A stretch of DNA of 33,225 bases, from positions 1-33,225 of the forward strand of contig CANDBG010000029.1 of assembly GCA_947382875.1 (NCBI GenBank), written 5' to 3'. How positions within the stretch are numbered: the first letter of the stretch is position 1; every line of letters starts with the position of its first letter. Origin of the DNA: an uncultured Oscillibacter sp. (GTDB lineage: Bacteria > Bacillota > Clostridia > Oscillospirales > Oscillospiraceae). This document shows, piece after piece, positions 17,270 through 25,593 of the stretch. Made by a program: the position numbers and the translations under genes. The notes under the pieces are model-generated. The model saw only the letters and a program-made list of their open reading frames with translations. It ran no database searches and was not told where the DNA came from.

Positions 17270-17372
17270 ACTCTAAAACCTTCCTTTCGGGATAGATTTG
17301 CACGAAATTCCAAACAAAAAATTCAAATCATTTTTCTGACGACATGCGCGCCAGAAAAACACCTCGACCTAA

Positions 17373-17523
17373 CCGCCCAAGGCGGCGTCACCAGTCCGCA
17401 GGCTGGTGGCGATTCTCAAGGGGGAGCCCGCTCCCCCTTGAACGCGCGGAACGCGCGTTGAGGCGCTGCCTCAAGCTCCGCCAGGGGCGCCGCCCCTGGA
17501 CCCTGCCGCCTTTGAAAAGGCGG
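17373..17523. repeat. Run of seven hairpins between ntpG and ntpA
   Basis: Seven perfect short inverted repeats follow each other: 17373-17385 (CCGCC/GGCGG), 17389-17408 (CACCAG/CTGGTG), 17417-17440 (CAAGGGGGAGC/GCTCCCCCTTG), 17441-17459 (AACGCGCG/CGCGCGTT), 17458-17474 (TTGAGGC/GCCTCAA), 17481-17499 (CCAGGGGC/GCCCCTGG) and 17506-17523 (CCGCCTTT/AAAGGCGG). It looks like an intergenic palindromic repeat element such as those scattered in Clostridia genomes. It codes for nothing I can recognise and has no T run. Confidence 0.85.
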
Positions 17524-17540
17524 GCGAAACTTTTCATTAT

Positions 17541-17858
17541 TTAGAGGATGTCAGCCCCCACCGCGCGCTCAATAGCGCGTTGAATATTGTTTTTGCCAAT
17601 TCCCAAAGAGCCTTGCCGCCCCGGAATGAGGATGATCGCCGGACGCAGTTCGTCCTTATAGCGCGACAGCACGTCATCCATTCCCTGGGCAAGCTGTTCG
17701 GTCAGATAAATGACCGCGCAGTCGGTTTTTGCCAGCTCCCGGATTTTGTCCTTCGCCTCCGCCGGATTGGAGACCGGGTAGGTATCCAGCCCCAGGGCGC
17801 GAAAGCCCATGACGGATTCCCAGTCGCCGACGGCAGCAATTCGGTAGGTTGTAGCCAA
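17541..17858 (-). CDS. ntpG: V-type ATPase subunit F (NtpG)
   Basis: A 105-residue small subunit of the central stalk. The amino terminus TYRIAAVGDWESVMGFRALG and the middle AVIYLTEQLA are family hallmarks, and it ends near the typical GxGKNNIQRAIERAVG. The start is TTG at 17858, 12 bases after the ntpC stop, with an AAGGCGG site. Annotation pipelines might begin it at a later ATG and lose the conserved first strand. Confidence 0.93.
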   Translation of the reverse strand: MATTYRIAAVGDWESVMGFRALGLDTYPVSNPAEAKDKIRELAKTDCAVIYLTEQLAQGMDDVLSRYKDELRPAIILIPGRQGSLGIGKNNIQRAIERAVGADIL

Positions 17859-17870
17859 AAGATCACCGCC

Positions 17871-18875
17871 TTACACGTAACCGGCCCGCAGCCGGGACCG
17901 GATGACATCCGCAGGCAGTCCTGCGCTCCGGCCCATGAGGAGGATGCGGATATTGGTGTATTCGGTTTCACGCGCCGCCAGATACCCCAGCAGGGGCGCT
18001 TCCCCGAAGGGGACAAATTGAGCGCCGGCCAGATAATCGCTCACGGCGTCGTCACAGAGCTTTTCGAAATCGGTAAGCGAACCGCCCCGCAGGGCATCCG
18101 CGCCAGCTTCCGCAGCGGCCTGCAAACGGGTGGGCCCGTAAAGCTCACCCAGCGCGCCGCCGCCCGACAGTCCCGCCGCCTGCACAGCATCTACATCCAG
18201 CTCGCCGCCGGGCAGCAGCACAGTTTTCAGGAAATCGGCGCCCTTACCCATACGCAGCGTCCGCACCAGCGCACGAAGGTTCGCCGCGTCGATCTGGATT
18301 TGCACGTAACCCGCGAGAAACGCGCTTCCGGTTGCCTCTGCCACGTCAGTCATTTCCTGGCAGCACCAGCGGTCCAGAACGATATCGCTCAATTGAGGGT
18401 CGCGGGTGGTGTCAAGGGTTTCCTTGGCTTCGGCGGCAGCGGCGGCCAGTCCAGACGGCAGATTCTCCGTCCGGCCGGTTTCCAGAGCGTCTTTCAGCTC
18501 CGCCGCCGGGACACGTCCCATATCCATGAGCATGGAATCGGCGGACGTATTCATCGCGTCGGCCTTGAGAATCGCCTTGACGTTATGATAGTCGTATTTC
18601 AGCTTGAAAATGTCGATATACCTGGGGTCAGGCGCACCGTCGGCGAGGTCAGAGAGGGTCGCCTCCCGCGCCGCGGAAAGGGCCGCATCCATGGCCTCGG
18701 GATTCCCGGGATTGAGTTCCGGGTATCCGCACTCCTGAAGGATTTTTACGGCCTCCTCACTGCTGCGGGCGTCCAGAATTTGTTCCATACGCTCCCGCGA
18801 GAGCAGAGAGGTTTCCATCGCCTTGATCCGGGCAGAGATCGACAGGTAATCGGTGTCCTTGATTTTGGTAGCCAA
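17871..18875 (-). CDS. ntpC: V-type ATPase subunit C (d subunit, rotor cap)
   Basis: A subunit that couples the central stalk to the membrane ring (334 residues from the TTG at 18875). I prefer this TTG, giving MATKIKDTDYLSISARIKAME, because GGAGG at 18886-18890 leaves a ten-base gap to it. A GTG at 18884 opens the same frame but would leave only one base after the ribosome site. DTDYL near the start and the helical repeats match the family. It lies between ntpE and ntpG with short gaps. Confidence 0.9.
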   Translation of the reverse strand: MATKIKDTDYLSISARIKAMETSLLSRERMEQILDARSSEEAVKILQECGYPELNPGNPEAMDAALSAAREATLSDLADGAPDPRYIDIFKLKYDYHNVKAILKADAMNTSADSMLMDMGRVPAAELKDALETGRTENLPSGLAAAAAEAKETLDTTRDPQLSDIVLDRWCCQEMTDVAEATGSAFLAGYVQIQIDAANLRALVRTLRMGKGADFLKTVLLPGGELDVDAVQAAGLSGGGALGELYGPTRLQAAAEAGADALRGGSLTDFEKLCDDAVSDYLAGAQFVPFGEAPLLGYLAARETEYTNIRILLMGRSAGLPADVIRSRLRAGYV

Positions 18876-18893
18876 ACGTGACACGCCTCCTTT

Positions 18894-19484
18894 TTAACCC
18901 TCCGGGAACAGCTTTTTTGCGACAGCCCCTGCGGTCTCAGCCTTTTGCAGACGAACAAGGGTATCGAAGGCGCAGTTGACCTCCACGCTGCCCGACCGCA
19001 GGATAAAGCCGCCTTTAATTGGACGGGTTTCCTGGGAGAGGGTCAATTTTTTCCCGCCGTCCTTGTTGGCCTTTTCCACGGCGGCCTTACCAGCTTTTTT
19101 CTGGTCTTCCGGGGAGAAAATGACCTCCTCCTTCCCGTTGGAGCTGGCCTGCGCCAGCAGCCCGGCCAGAACGTCCGTATACTGTTCCGCGGGCATGGCG
19201 CAGAGCTTTTCCAGGGCCAGCTCATACGCCTTCTCGACCATCTCCTGCTTTGCGGCCAGGAGGGCCTTTCGGGCCTCCATCTGGGCAGTACCGGCCAGAC
19301 GCTCCTCGCGTTCGGCGGCTTCCTTACGGTTTTTTACGGCAAAGCCAGCGGCTTCGGCTTCGGCTTCGGCCTTGTACTTCGACGCAATCCGCCCGGCCTC
19401 CGCCCGGGCTTCATTGAGCACGCGGTCGATTTCAGCCTGAGCGTCGGCCTGGATGCGCTGGGTGATTTTATCAATACCATTCAT
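18894..19484 (-). CDS. ntpE: V-type ATPase subunit E (peripheral stalk)
   Basis: A 196-residue subunit of the peripheral stator. The first 110 residues are a long, Ala/Glu/Lys-rich coiled coil (IQADAQAEIDRVLNEARAEA and on) that pairs with NtpF, and the carboxyl domain (RPIKGGFILRSGSVEVNCAF) is the globular head-binding part typical of the family. The ATG at 19484 has a GGGG-type site. Confidence 0.92.
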   Translation of the reverse strand: MNGIDKITQRIQADAQAEIDRVLNEARAEAGRIASKYKAEAEAEAAGFAVKNRKEAAEREERLAGTAQMEARKALLAAKQEMVEKAYELALEKLCAMPAEQYTDVLAGLLAQASSNGKEEVIFSPEDQKKAGKAAVEKANKDGGKKLTLSQETRPIKGGFILRSGSVEVNCAFDTLVRLQKAETAGAVAKKLFPEG

Positions 19485-19511
19485 TGTTGAATCCCCTTTC
19501 TTTGGGGCCGA

Positions 19512-20045
<534 letters not shown>

Positions 20046-20053
20046 CTAATTTT

Positions 20054-21985
20054 TTACTGAATATCCACATATTTGGGGTTGATTTCCAGGGGACGGAAAG
20101 GCTTTCCGCCGTCCTCATAGAACTTGCCAAAGTATTCCAGGCATTGCAAACGCAGGTCATGCACATAGCAGCCCAGCAGGTTGAGCGCGAAGTTAAGAGC
20201 GTTGCCCGCCAGGGAGATGACCAGGAAAATAAGGATGTTGCCCGGAATTGCGCCCAGAGTATTGAAGACCTGGGCAATGACGCTGCCCGCCAGCATCAGG
20301 GCCATCAGACGGGCATAAGAGAGGATATCGCCGAAATAGCCCGTCACATGGTTGTAGAGGGACCCGAAGATTCCCATGATTTTGCCCATCCCCTGACCAG
20401 TAATCAGCGGCCCGACGATCACAAGGGCAATGCCGGCATAGAGAACCAGATTGGTAATCCCGGCGGCCATGAGACCGATGCCGAGGAACACCACCCACCA
20501 CGTCACTTCTTCAAAAATGGCGTCCAGGACGTTTCCGGCTTTGATCTTGCGCACGAAGCTGATTGCCATACCGGTGATGATCTGCACGAGGCCGAGGGCC
20601 ATTGCGCCGACGAGAATCATTAAGGTGTCGTTGAGCGGCGTGAACAGCGAGGGCAGTGCAAAGGAGCTCTGTCCTTTGGTAAGGATGCTGACGACCTGGG
20701 TCAGGAAATCGCCGAAGAAGCCGCCGGTAATGGCGCCCCAGATAAAGGTCGAGACGCCGCAGAGCTGCATCAGGCCCATCATATGGCCCATGGTGCCCTT
20801 TGGACGGAACTTTTTGGCGACGATGGTTCCCGCCAGGAACATCAGAATGCCATAGCCCATATCGGCCATCATGATACCGTAAAACAGGATAAAAAACGGG
20901 GCCATGAGGGGGTTTGGGTCGACGTTGCCGTAGGACGGCAGCGAATACATTTCCGTCACCATGTTCAGCGGCTTCGTGAACCAGTTATTTTTCAGCTGTA
21001 CCGGCACGTCCGGGATTTCGTCTTCGGTAGGATCGGCGGCTTCCCAGGCGCAGCCGTAGTCATCCAGGAGCGTCTGCACCTGCGGCAACCGTTCTGCGGG
21101 GACCCAGCCCTCAAAAAACAAAATGGTGCCGTCGGTCAGAAGACGTTCGGCGTTGGTATGCTTGGCGGCTTCCGCCGTAAGCCGGTCAACGTAAACCTGC
21201 AGGGATTCCTTTTCCGTGCCGCAGGCGGCGATTTTAGCCTCAGCCTCCTGACGCAGCTTCTGGTTTTGGGACAGCTCCCGGTCCAGCGCCTGTACGTTTT
21301 CCGCCGCGGTTCCTTTCAGGTCCTGGAAGGCCGTCACACTGAATCCGTAAGGCCGCAGCAATTCCAGGGCGGCCTCATCGTCGTCGCGGTGGCAGACCAG
21401 CAGGCAGTACCGCTGCTGTTTCCCGCCGCTGACCTCGAACAGTTCCGCGGCAAGATTTGCGCCGGCCAGCTCATTGGCAACCGCGCCCGTCTCCACTGCG
21501 CCGGGGAACACGCCCAAACGGTAAACCACGTGCGGAGTACCGTTGAGTTCCAGGGGCATATCCAGGGAGACCCAGGGCTCCAGGCCCGCCCGGCGGGATT
21601 GCAGACGCCCCTCCTCCCCTTGCAGCCGCGAAATTTCCTGCAAGGCAGCGTTGATGTTCCCGCAGACCTCCCGGGCTTTGGTCACGGTGTCGTCGCTGAG
21701 GAACATCTCCTGCGCCACGGGGCGGCGCTGGATGAACAGGCCGTCCTTGGCGCCAGCGTACCGCTTGAGGGCGTCCAGGGCGGCGTTGGCGCGGGTGAGT
21801 TCGGTTTTCGTCTCCGTGAGGGCAGAGGCGTCCCGCCGCAGCAGCGCGGACCACGCCGGGTCCGCGAGTTTGGCGTCCGGCTCACTGATCTCCACGCAGC
21901 CCAGCCGGAGCAGCTGGCCCAGCAGGTCTTCCCGGCGGTTGGCCATCGCCAGAACGCGGAGCTTTTTCATTTTTACAATGGCCAT
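20054..21985 (-). CDS. ntpI: V-type ATPase subunit I (a subunit, stator)
   Basis: A 643-residue stator protein. The first 330 residues are a cytosolic helical arm, and from about 350 the membrane part begins (PLMAPFFILFYGIMMADMGYG). LSYARLMALMLAG holds the conserved arginine (Arg559), which releases ions from the ring carboxylate. VHDLRLQCLEYFGKFYEDGG near the end is a family signature. It begins two bases after ntpF. Confidence 0.96.
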   Translation of the reverse strand: MAIVKMKKLRVLAMANRREDLLGQLLRLGCVEISEPDAKLADPAWSALLRRDASALTETKTELTRANAALDALKRYAGAKDGLFIQRRPVAQEMFLSDDTVTKAREVCGNINAALQEISRLQGEEGRLQSRRAGLEPWVSLDMPLELNGTPHVVYRLGVFPGAVETGAVANELAGANLAAELFEVSGGKQQRYCLLVCHRDDDEAALELLRPYGFSVTAFQDLKGTAAENVQALDRELSQNQKLRQEAEAKIAACGTEKESLQVYVDRLTAEAAKHTNAERLLTDGTILFFEGWVPAERLPQVQTLLDDYGCAWEAADPTEDEIPDVPVQLKNNWFTKPLNMVTEMYSLPSYGNVDPNPLMAPFFILFYGIMMADMGYGILMFLAGTIVAKKFRPKGTMGHMMGLMQLCGVSTFIWGAITGGFFGDFLTQVVSILTKGQSSFALPSLFTPLNDTLMILVGAMALGLVQIITGMAISFVRKIKAGNVLDAIFEEVTWWVVFLGIGLMAAGITNLVLYAGIALVIVGPLITGQGMGKIMGIFGSLYNHVTGYFGDILSYARLMALMLAGSVIAQVFNTLGAIPGNILIFLVISLAGNALNFALNLLGCYVHDLRLQCLEYFGKFYEDGGKPFRPLEINPKYVDIQ

Positions 21986-21986
21986 C

Positions 21987-22304
21987 TCAGTGCTTCACAA
22001 CCCTTCCCACGATAAACTCTGCCGCCTCCTCCAAATGGTGCTTTGCCTTTTTTTGGAGGTCCGCGGCGGCGGCCTCGGCAGCCCGGCCCGTCTCCGCCGC
22101 CCGGACGGCGGCTTTTTCCTCCGCCTGCCGCAAGAGGGCTTTTCCCTCTTCCAGCGCCGCGGCGCGGGTCTGCTGCACCAGAGCCTGCCCGTCGCGCTCC
22201 GCGCCGGAGAGGATCTGACGCGCTTCCGCCTCAGCCGCCGCGCGGCGTTCCCGGGCTTCGCGCTCCACCTGCGCCACCTTTTCGATTGCTTCCAGGGACA
22301 TCAT
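21987..22304 (-). CDS. ntpF: V-type ATPase subunit G/H (NtpF, peripheral stalk)
   Basis: A coiled-coil protein of 105 residues rich in Ala, Glu, Arg and Lys (EAIEKVAQVEREARERRAAA), which wraps around NtpE in the peripheral stalk. The frame stays open to 22454, but that part would start upstream of the promoter, so I begin at ATG 22304 (or 22301), after GAAGGTGAAA. It is the first gene of the operon. Small G/H-type subunits vary greatly in sequence, so the name rests mostly on position, size and coiled coil. Confidence 0.85.
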   Translation of the reverse strand: MMSLEAIEKVAQVEREARERRAAAEAEARQILSGAERDGQALVQQTRAAALEEGKALLRQAEEKAAVRAAETGRAAEAAAADLQKKAKHHLEEAAEFIVGRVVKH

Positions 22305-22412
22305 TTTCACCTTCTCTCTTCGACATACAGAAACCAGGCGGTCCGGGCGGCTGACGCCTCTTTTGGCAGGCGGCGGCATCCGCATCCGGCCCGCATGGCC
22401 GTCTCTCTTGAC

Positions 22413-22441
22413 ATTATAGCCCAGCCGCGTCATCTTTGCAA
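22413..22441 (-). promoter_or_regulatory. Promoter of the V-ATPase operon
   Basis: On the minus strand, TTGCAA (22441-22436) and TATAAT (22418-22413) are 17 bases apart. Transcription would start near 22405, leaving a GC-rich leader of about 100 bases before ntpF. Confidence 0.75.
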
Positions 22442-22712
22442 GGCATATTTTCATAAATTACCAGAGAAACCATAGGAAAGGTGTTTTTTTCGGGGAAAAA
22501 CGGAGCAGCGCGTACCCGGTTTACCGGAGGGCTTCGGAAAAAAATCCGGCAGTCTTTTCCCGGTTTTGATTTCTTTGCAGGCCCGGCGGAAAGTGTCCTG
22601 ATTTCTGCATTTCGGGCAGAATTACCGCTCTACATCACATTAAAGTGCTGAAAGAGAGGGTTTTGTATCGCGGAAAAGATGGGCAGTCCGGCGCGAAACA
22701 TATAAAATACAG
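22442..22712. other. Intergenic stretch between divergent operons
   Basis: No gene or clear element. It separates the V-ATPase promoter from the promoter of the binding lipoprotein on the other strand. Confidence 0.5.
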
Positions 22713-22740
22713 TTGACAAAGCGGGGATTTTTGTTAAAAT
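22713..22740 (+). promoter_or_regulatory. Promoter of the ABC importer operon
   Basis: A perfect -35 TTGACA (22713-22718) and -10 TAAAAT (22735-22740) with a 16-base spacer. The start of transcription should be near 22748, giving a leader of about 100 bases. Confidence 0.75.
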
Positions 22741-22747
22741 AGTGGAA

Positions 22748-22839
22748 GCTCAAAAGGTGTACGCCTATGCGGGAACAGTTTCCCGGGGAAACCAACGTTT
22801 GCGTTTCTGGTACGCCCGGCGGCACAAATTTTTAGGAGG
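22748..22839 (+). other. Structured 5' leader of the first binding-lipoprotein gene
   Basis: The leader holds a short hairpin (CGGGAA with TTCCCG, about 22770-22785), a weaker GAAAC/GTTTC pairing and two copies of GTACGCC (22759-22765 and 22810-22816). I could not match it to a riboswitch family. Confidence 0.35.
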
Positions 22840-22845
22840 TTTATA

Positions 22846-24129
22846 ATGAAGAAGTTTCTCTGCATGTTGCTGACGCTCGCCATGGTCTTTACTCTGGCGG
22901 CCTGCGGCGGCAACGACACCCCGTCCACCCCTGACAACTCCCAGCCCAACACCGGCGACGCTTCCGGCGACACTGCCGGCGATACGGGTGACACGGGCGA
23001 CACCGGCGATACTGCCGGCGATTATCACATCGGCATCATTACCGGTTCCGTTTCCCAGTCCGAGGACGACCGCCGCGGTGCGGAGGCCTTCCAGGCCGAG
23101 TACGGTGAGGACCGCATCAAGCTTGCCATCTACCCCGACAACTTCACCGAGGAGCTGGAAACAACCATTCAGACCATCGTGAATATGTCCGACGACCCGG
23201 ACATGAAGGCCATTATCGTGAACCAGGCCGTTCCCGGCACAACGGAAGCATTCCGTCAGATCAAAGAACGCCGCCCCGACATCATCTGCATCGCGGGTGA
23301 GTCTCACGAAGACCTGCCGGAAATTGGTTCCGCCGCCGACCTTGTTTGCAACAACGACTTTGTTTCCCGCGGCTACCTGATTATCCGCACTGCTCACGAG
23401 CTGGGCTGCGACACCTTCGTTCACATTTCTTTCCCCCGTCATATGGCCTATGAGACCATGAGCCGCCGCGCGGCCATCATGGAGGAGGCCTGCAACGATT
23501 TCGGCATGACCTTCGTGCAGGAAACCGCTCCCGACCCCACCACTGACGTAGGCATCCCCGGTGCGCAGGCGTATATCCTTGAGAAAGTGCCCGAGTGGGT
23601 CAGCAAGTACGGCGAAAACGCCGCCTACTTCTGCACCAACGACGCGCATACCGAGCCCCTGCTCAAGCGCCTGCTCGAGTACGGCGGCTACTTCATCGAA
23701 GCCGACCTGCCCTCTCCTCTGATGGGCTATCCCGGCGCGCTGGGCCTGGACCTCACCGAGGAAGCGGGCGATTTCGCCAAGATTCTCGCGAAGGTGGAAT
23801 CCTCCATCTCTGACGCCGGCGGCGCGGACCACTTCGGCACCTGGGCTTATTCTTACGGCTACACCCTGTCCGCCGGCCTCGCGCAGCACGCCATGAACGT
23901 CATCGACGGCAAGAGCGAGCTTCAGGATATGGACGACGTTGCTTCCGCCCTTCAGGTCTACTCTCCCGACGCGGAGTGGAATGGCTCCGGCTATACCAAC
24001 GCCACCACCGGCGTCAAGTCCGACAACGTGTTCCTGATCTATCAGGATACCTATATCATGGGCAACCCCGGCCATTACATGGGCAACGCCCAGGTGGAAG
24101 TCCCCGAGAAGTTCTTCACCATCAGCTGA
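22846..24129 (+). CDS. Binding lipoprotein 1 of an unknown-substrate ABC importer (likely DUF3798)
   Basis: A 427-residue lipoprotein. Signal and lipobox LAAC (Cys20) are followed by a linker made of Gly-Asp-Thr repeats (about 36-58), and then a compact periplasmic-binding-like domain that opens YHIGIITGSVSQSEDDRRGA. From memory this is the DUF3798 family, uncharacterised lipoproteins found beside ribose-type ABC transporters. It should catch a small molecule outside the cell. TTGACA/TAAAAT at 22713-22740 drives it and AGGAGG precedes the start. A close paralogue follows 128 bases later. The substrate is unknown. Confidence 0.82.
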   Translation: MKKFLCMLLTLAMVFTLAACGGNDTPSTPDNSQPNTGDASGDTAGDTGDTGDTGDTAGDYHIGIITGSVSQSEDDRRGAEAFQAEYGEDRIKLAIYPDNFTEELETTIQTIVNMSDDPDMKAIIVNQAVPGTTEAFRQIKERRPDIICIAGESHEDLPEIGSAADLVCNNDFVSRGYLIIRTAHELGCDTFVHISFPRHMAYETMSRRAAIMEEACNDFGMTFVQETAPDPTTDVGIPGAQAYILEKVPEWVSKYGENAAYFCTNDAHTEPLLKRLLEYGGYFIEADLPSPLMGYPGALGLDLTEEAGDFAKILAKVESSISDAGGADHFGTWAYSYGYTLSAGLAQHAMNVIDGKSELQDMDDVASALQVYSPDAEWNGSGYTNATTGVKSDNVFLIYQDTYIMGNPGHYMGNAQVEVPEKFFTIS

Positions 24130-24133
24130 GTTA

Positions 24134-24213
24134 CCCCCTCTTTGCCTGATTACAGGGGGGATATGGGGTTTCCGGTCCCCACCCCCTCGGGGACCGGCCC
24201 CCGCCCCCTCTGT
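24134..24213 (+). repeat. Alternative hairpins between the two binding-protein genes
   Basis: CCGGTCCCC (24172-24180) pairs with GGGGACCGG (24189-24197). CCCCCT (24134-24139) pairs with AGGGGG (24154-24159), and the same AGGGGG could instead pair with CCCCCT near 24204-24209. There is no T run, so it may stabilise or process the transcript, not end it. Confidence 0.6.
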
Positions 24214-24257
24214 ATTCAGAGTTTCGAAAATAAAAGAGAAATTTCAGGAGGTTCGTC

Positions 24258-25523
24258 ATGAAAAAGTTTCTCTCCATGCTGCTGGCGCTGGCGATGGTTC
24301 TCTCCCTCGCAGCCTGCGGCGGAAACAGTAACGGCGGGGGCAGCGGCTCCGTTCAATCCGGCGGCGATGCGTCCCAGGACAGCGGGGACGGCGGCGGCGA
24401 GGATGCCGGCGAAAATTATCACATCGGCATCATCACCGGCTCCGTCTCCCAGACCGAGGACGACCGCCGCGGCGCAGAAGCCTTCCAGGCCAAATACGGC
24501 GAGGACCGCGTAAAACTCGCCATCTACCCCGACAACTTCACGGAGGAAATGGAGACCTCTATTCAGACCATTCTCAACATGTCTGATGACCCGGACATGA
24601 AAGCAATCATTGTAAATCAGGCCGTCCCCGGCACGACGGAGGCGTTCCGTCAGATCAAGGAGCGGCGTCCGGACATCATCTGCATTGCCGGTGAGCCGCA
24701 TGAGGACCTGCCGGAAATCGGTTCCGCCGCCGACCTGGCCTGTACCAGCGACTTTGTTTCCCGCGGCTACCTCGTCATCCGCGCCGCCCACGAGCTGGGC
24801 TGCGACACCTTTGTGCATGTCTCCTTCCCGCGGCACCTTGCTTACGAAAGCATGAGCCGCCGCGCGGCCATCATGGAGGCCACCTGCAAGGAGTACGGCA
24901 TGACCTTCGTCCAGGAGACCGCCCCTGACCCGATTACAGACGTTGGCGTTCCCGGCGCACAGGCGTTCATTCTGGAAAAGGTGCCCGAGTGGGTGGACAA
25001 GTACGGTCAGAACACGGCCTTTTTTGCCACCAACGGCGCACATACGGAACCGCTGCTCAAGCGTCTGATGGAGTGCGGCGGCTACTTCGTGGAAGCCGAT
25101 ATGCCGTCCCCGCTGAAGGGCTACCCCGGCGCGCTGGGCCTGGACCTCACTGAGGAAGCGGGCGATTTTGAAAAAATCCTCGCCAAGGTGGAACAGGCCA
25201 TTGTGGAAGGCGGCGGCGCGGGACGCTTCGGCACCTGGGCTTATTCCTACGGTTACACCCTTTCGGCTGGCCTTGCCGAGCATGCTATGAACGTCATTGA
25301 GGGCAAGAGCGAGCTGCTGGACATGGACGACCTTTCCTCGGCGTTCCAGGTCTACACCCCGAATGCGGAGTGGAACGGTTCCGGTTACGTCAACGCCACT
25401 ACCGGCGTCAAGTCCGACAACGTGTTCCTCGTCTATCAGGATACCTACATCATGGGCGACCCGGGCTGGTACATGGGCAACGCACAGGTGGAGGTCCCCG
25501 AAAAATATTTCACAGTCAGCTGA
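24258..25523 (+). CDS. Binding lipoprotein 2 of an unknown-substrate ABC importer (likely DUF3798)
   Basis: A 421-residue lipoprotein, tandem paralogue of the preceding gene, matching about four in five residues by eye in the mature domain. It has lipobox LAAC (Cys20), a Gly/Ser/Asp-rich linker, and the same domain start (YHIGIITGSVSQTEDDRRGA). The linkers differ while the domains are alike, so this is a duplication with the spacer left free to drift. AGGAGG precedes the ATG at 24258. The transport genes follow behind a terminator-like hairpin. It could bind the same ligand or a variant of it. Confidence 0.82.
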   Translation: MKKFLSMLLALAMVLSLAACGGNSNGGGSGSVQSGGDASQDSGDGGGEDAGENYHIGIITGSVSQTEDDRRGAEAFQAKYGEDRVKLAIYPDNFTEEMETSIQTILNMSDDPDMKAIIVNQAVPGTTEAFRQIKERRPDIICIAGEPHEDLPEIGSAADLACTSDFVSRGYLVIRAAHELGCDTFVHVSFPRHLAYESMSRRAAIMEATCKEYGMTFVQETAPDPITDVGVPGAQAFILEKVPEWVDKYGQNTAFFATNGAHTEPLLKRLMECGGYFVEADMPSPLKGYPGALGLDLTEEAGDFEKILAKVEQAIVEGGGAGRFGTWAYSYGYTLSAGLAEHAMNVIEGKSELLDMDDLSSAFQVYTPNAEWNGSGYVNATTGVKSDNVFLVYQDTYIMGDPGWYMGNAQVEVPEKYFTVS

Positions 25524-25545
25524 CAACACAAATCTTTCACAAACG

Positions 25546-25577
25546 CAGGGGGAGGCAGACCTCCCCCTGATTTTCTT
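25546..25577 (+). terminator. Leaky terminator/attenuator before the transport ATPase
   Basis: A perfect ten-base stem CAGGGGGAGG (25546-25555) with CCTCCCCCTG (25560-25569), loop CAGA, followed by TTTTCTT. It sits between the second binding-protein gene and the ATPase gene with no new promoter seen, so it likely lowers membrane-component expression relative to the binding proteins. Confidence 0.8.
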
Positions 25578-25593
25578 AGGTAGGGTGCAGTTT

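Noticed and set aside
15878-17461. A 527-codon open frame on the plus strand
   Set aside because: It lies antisense to ntpA, is full of Gly/His/Arg as expected from the reverse of a high-GC gene, and has no ribosome site.
17373-17523. CRISPR array
   Set aside because: The units are different hairpins, not one repeat with spacers, and no cas genes are present.
22305-22454. Longer amino terminus for NtpF
   Set aside because: It would begin upstream of the TTGCAA/TATAAT promoter at 22413-22441.
22748-22839. Known riboswitch in the importer leader
   Set aside because: No purine, cobalamin, c-di-GMP, THF or guanidine signature could be matched by eye.
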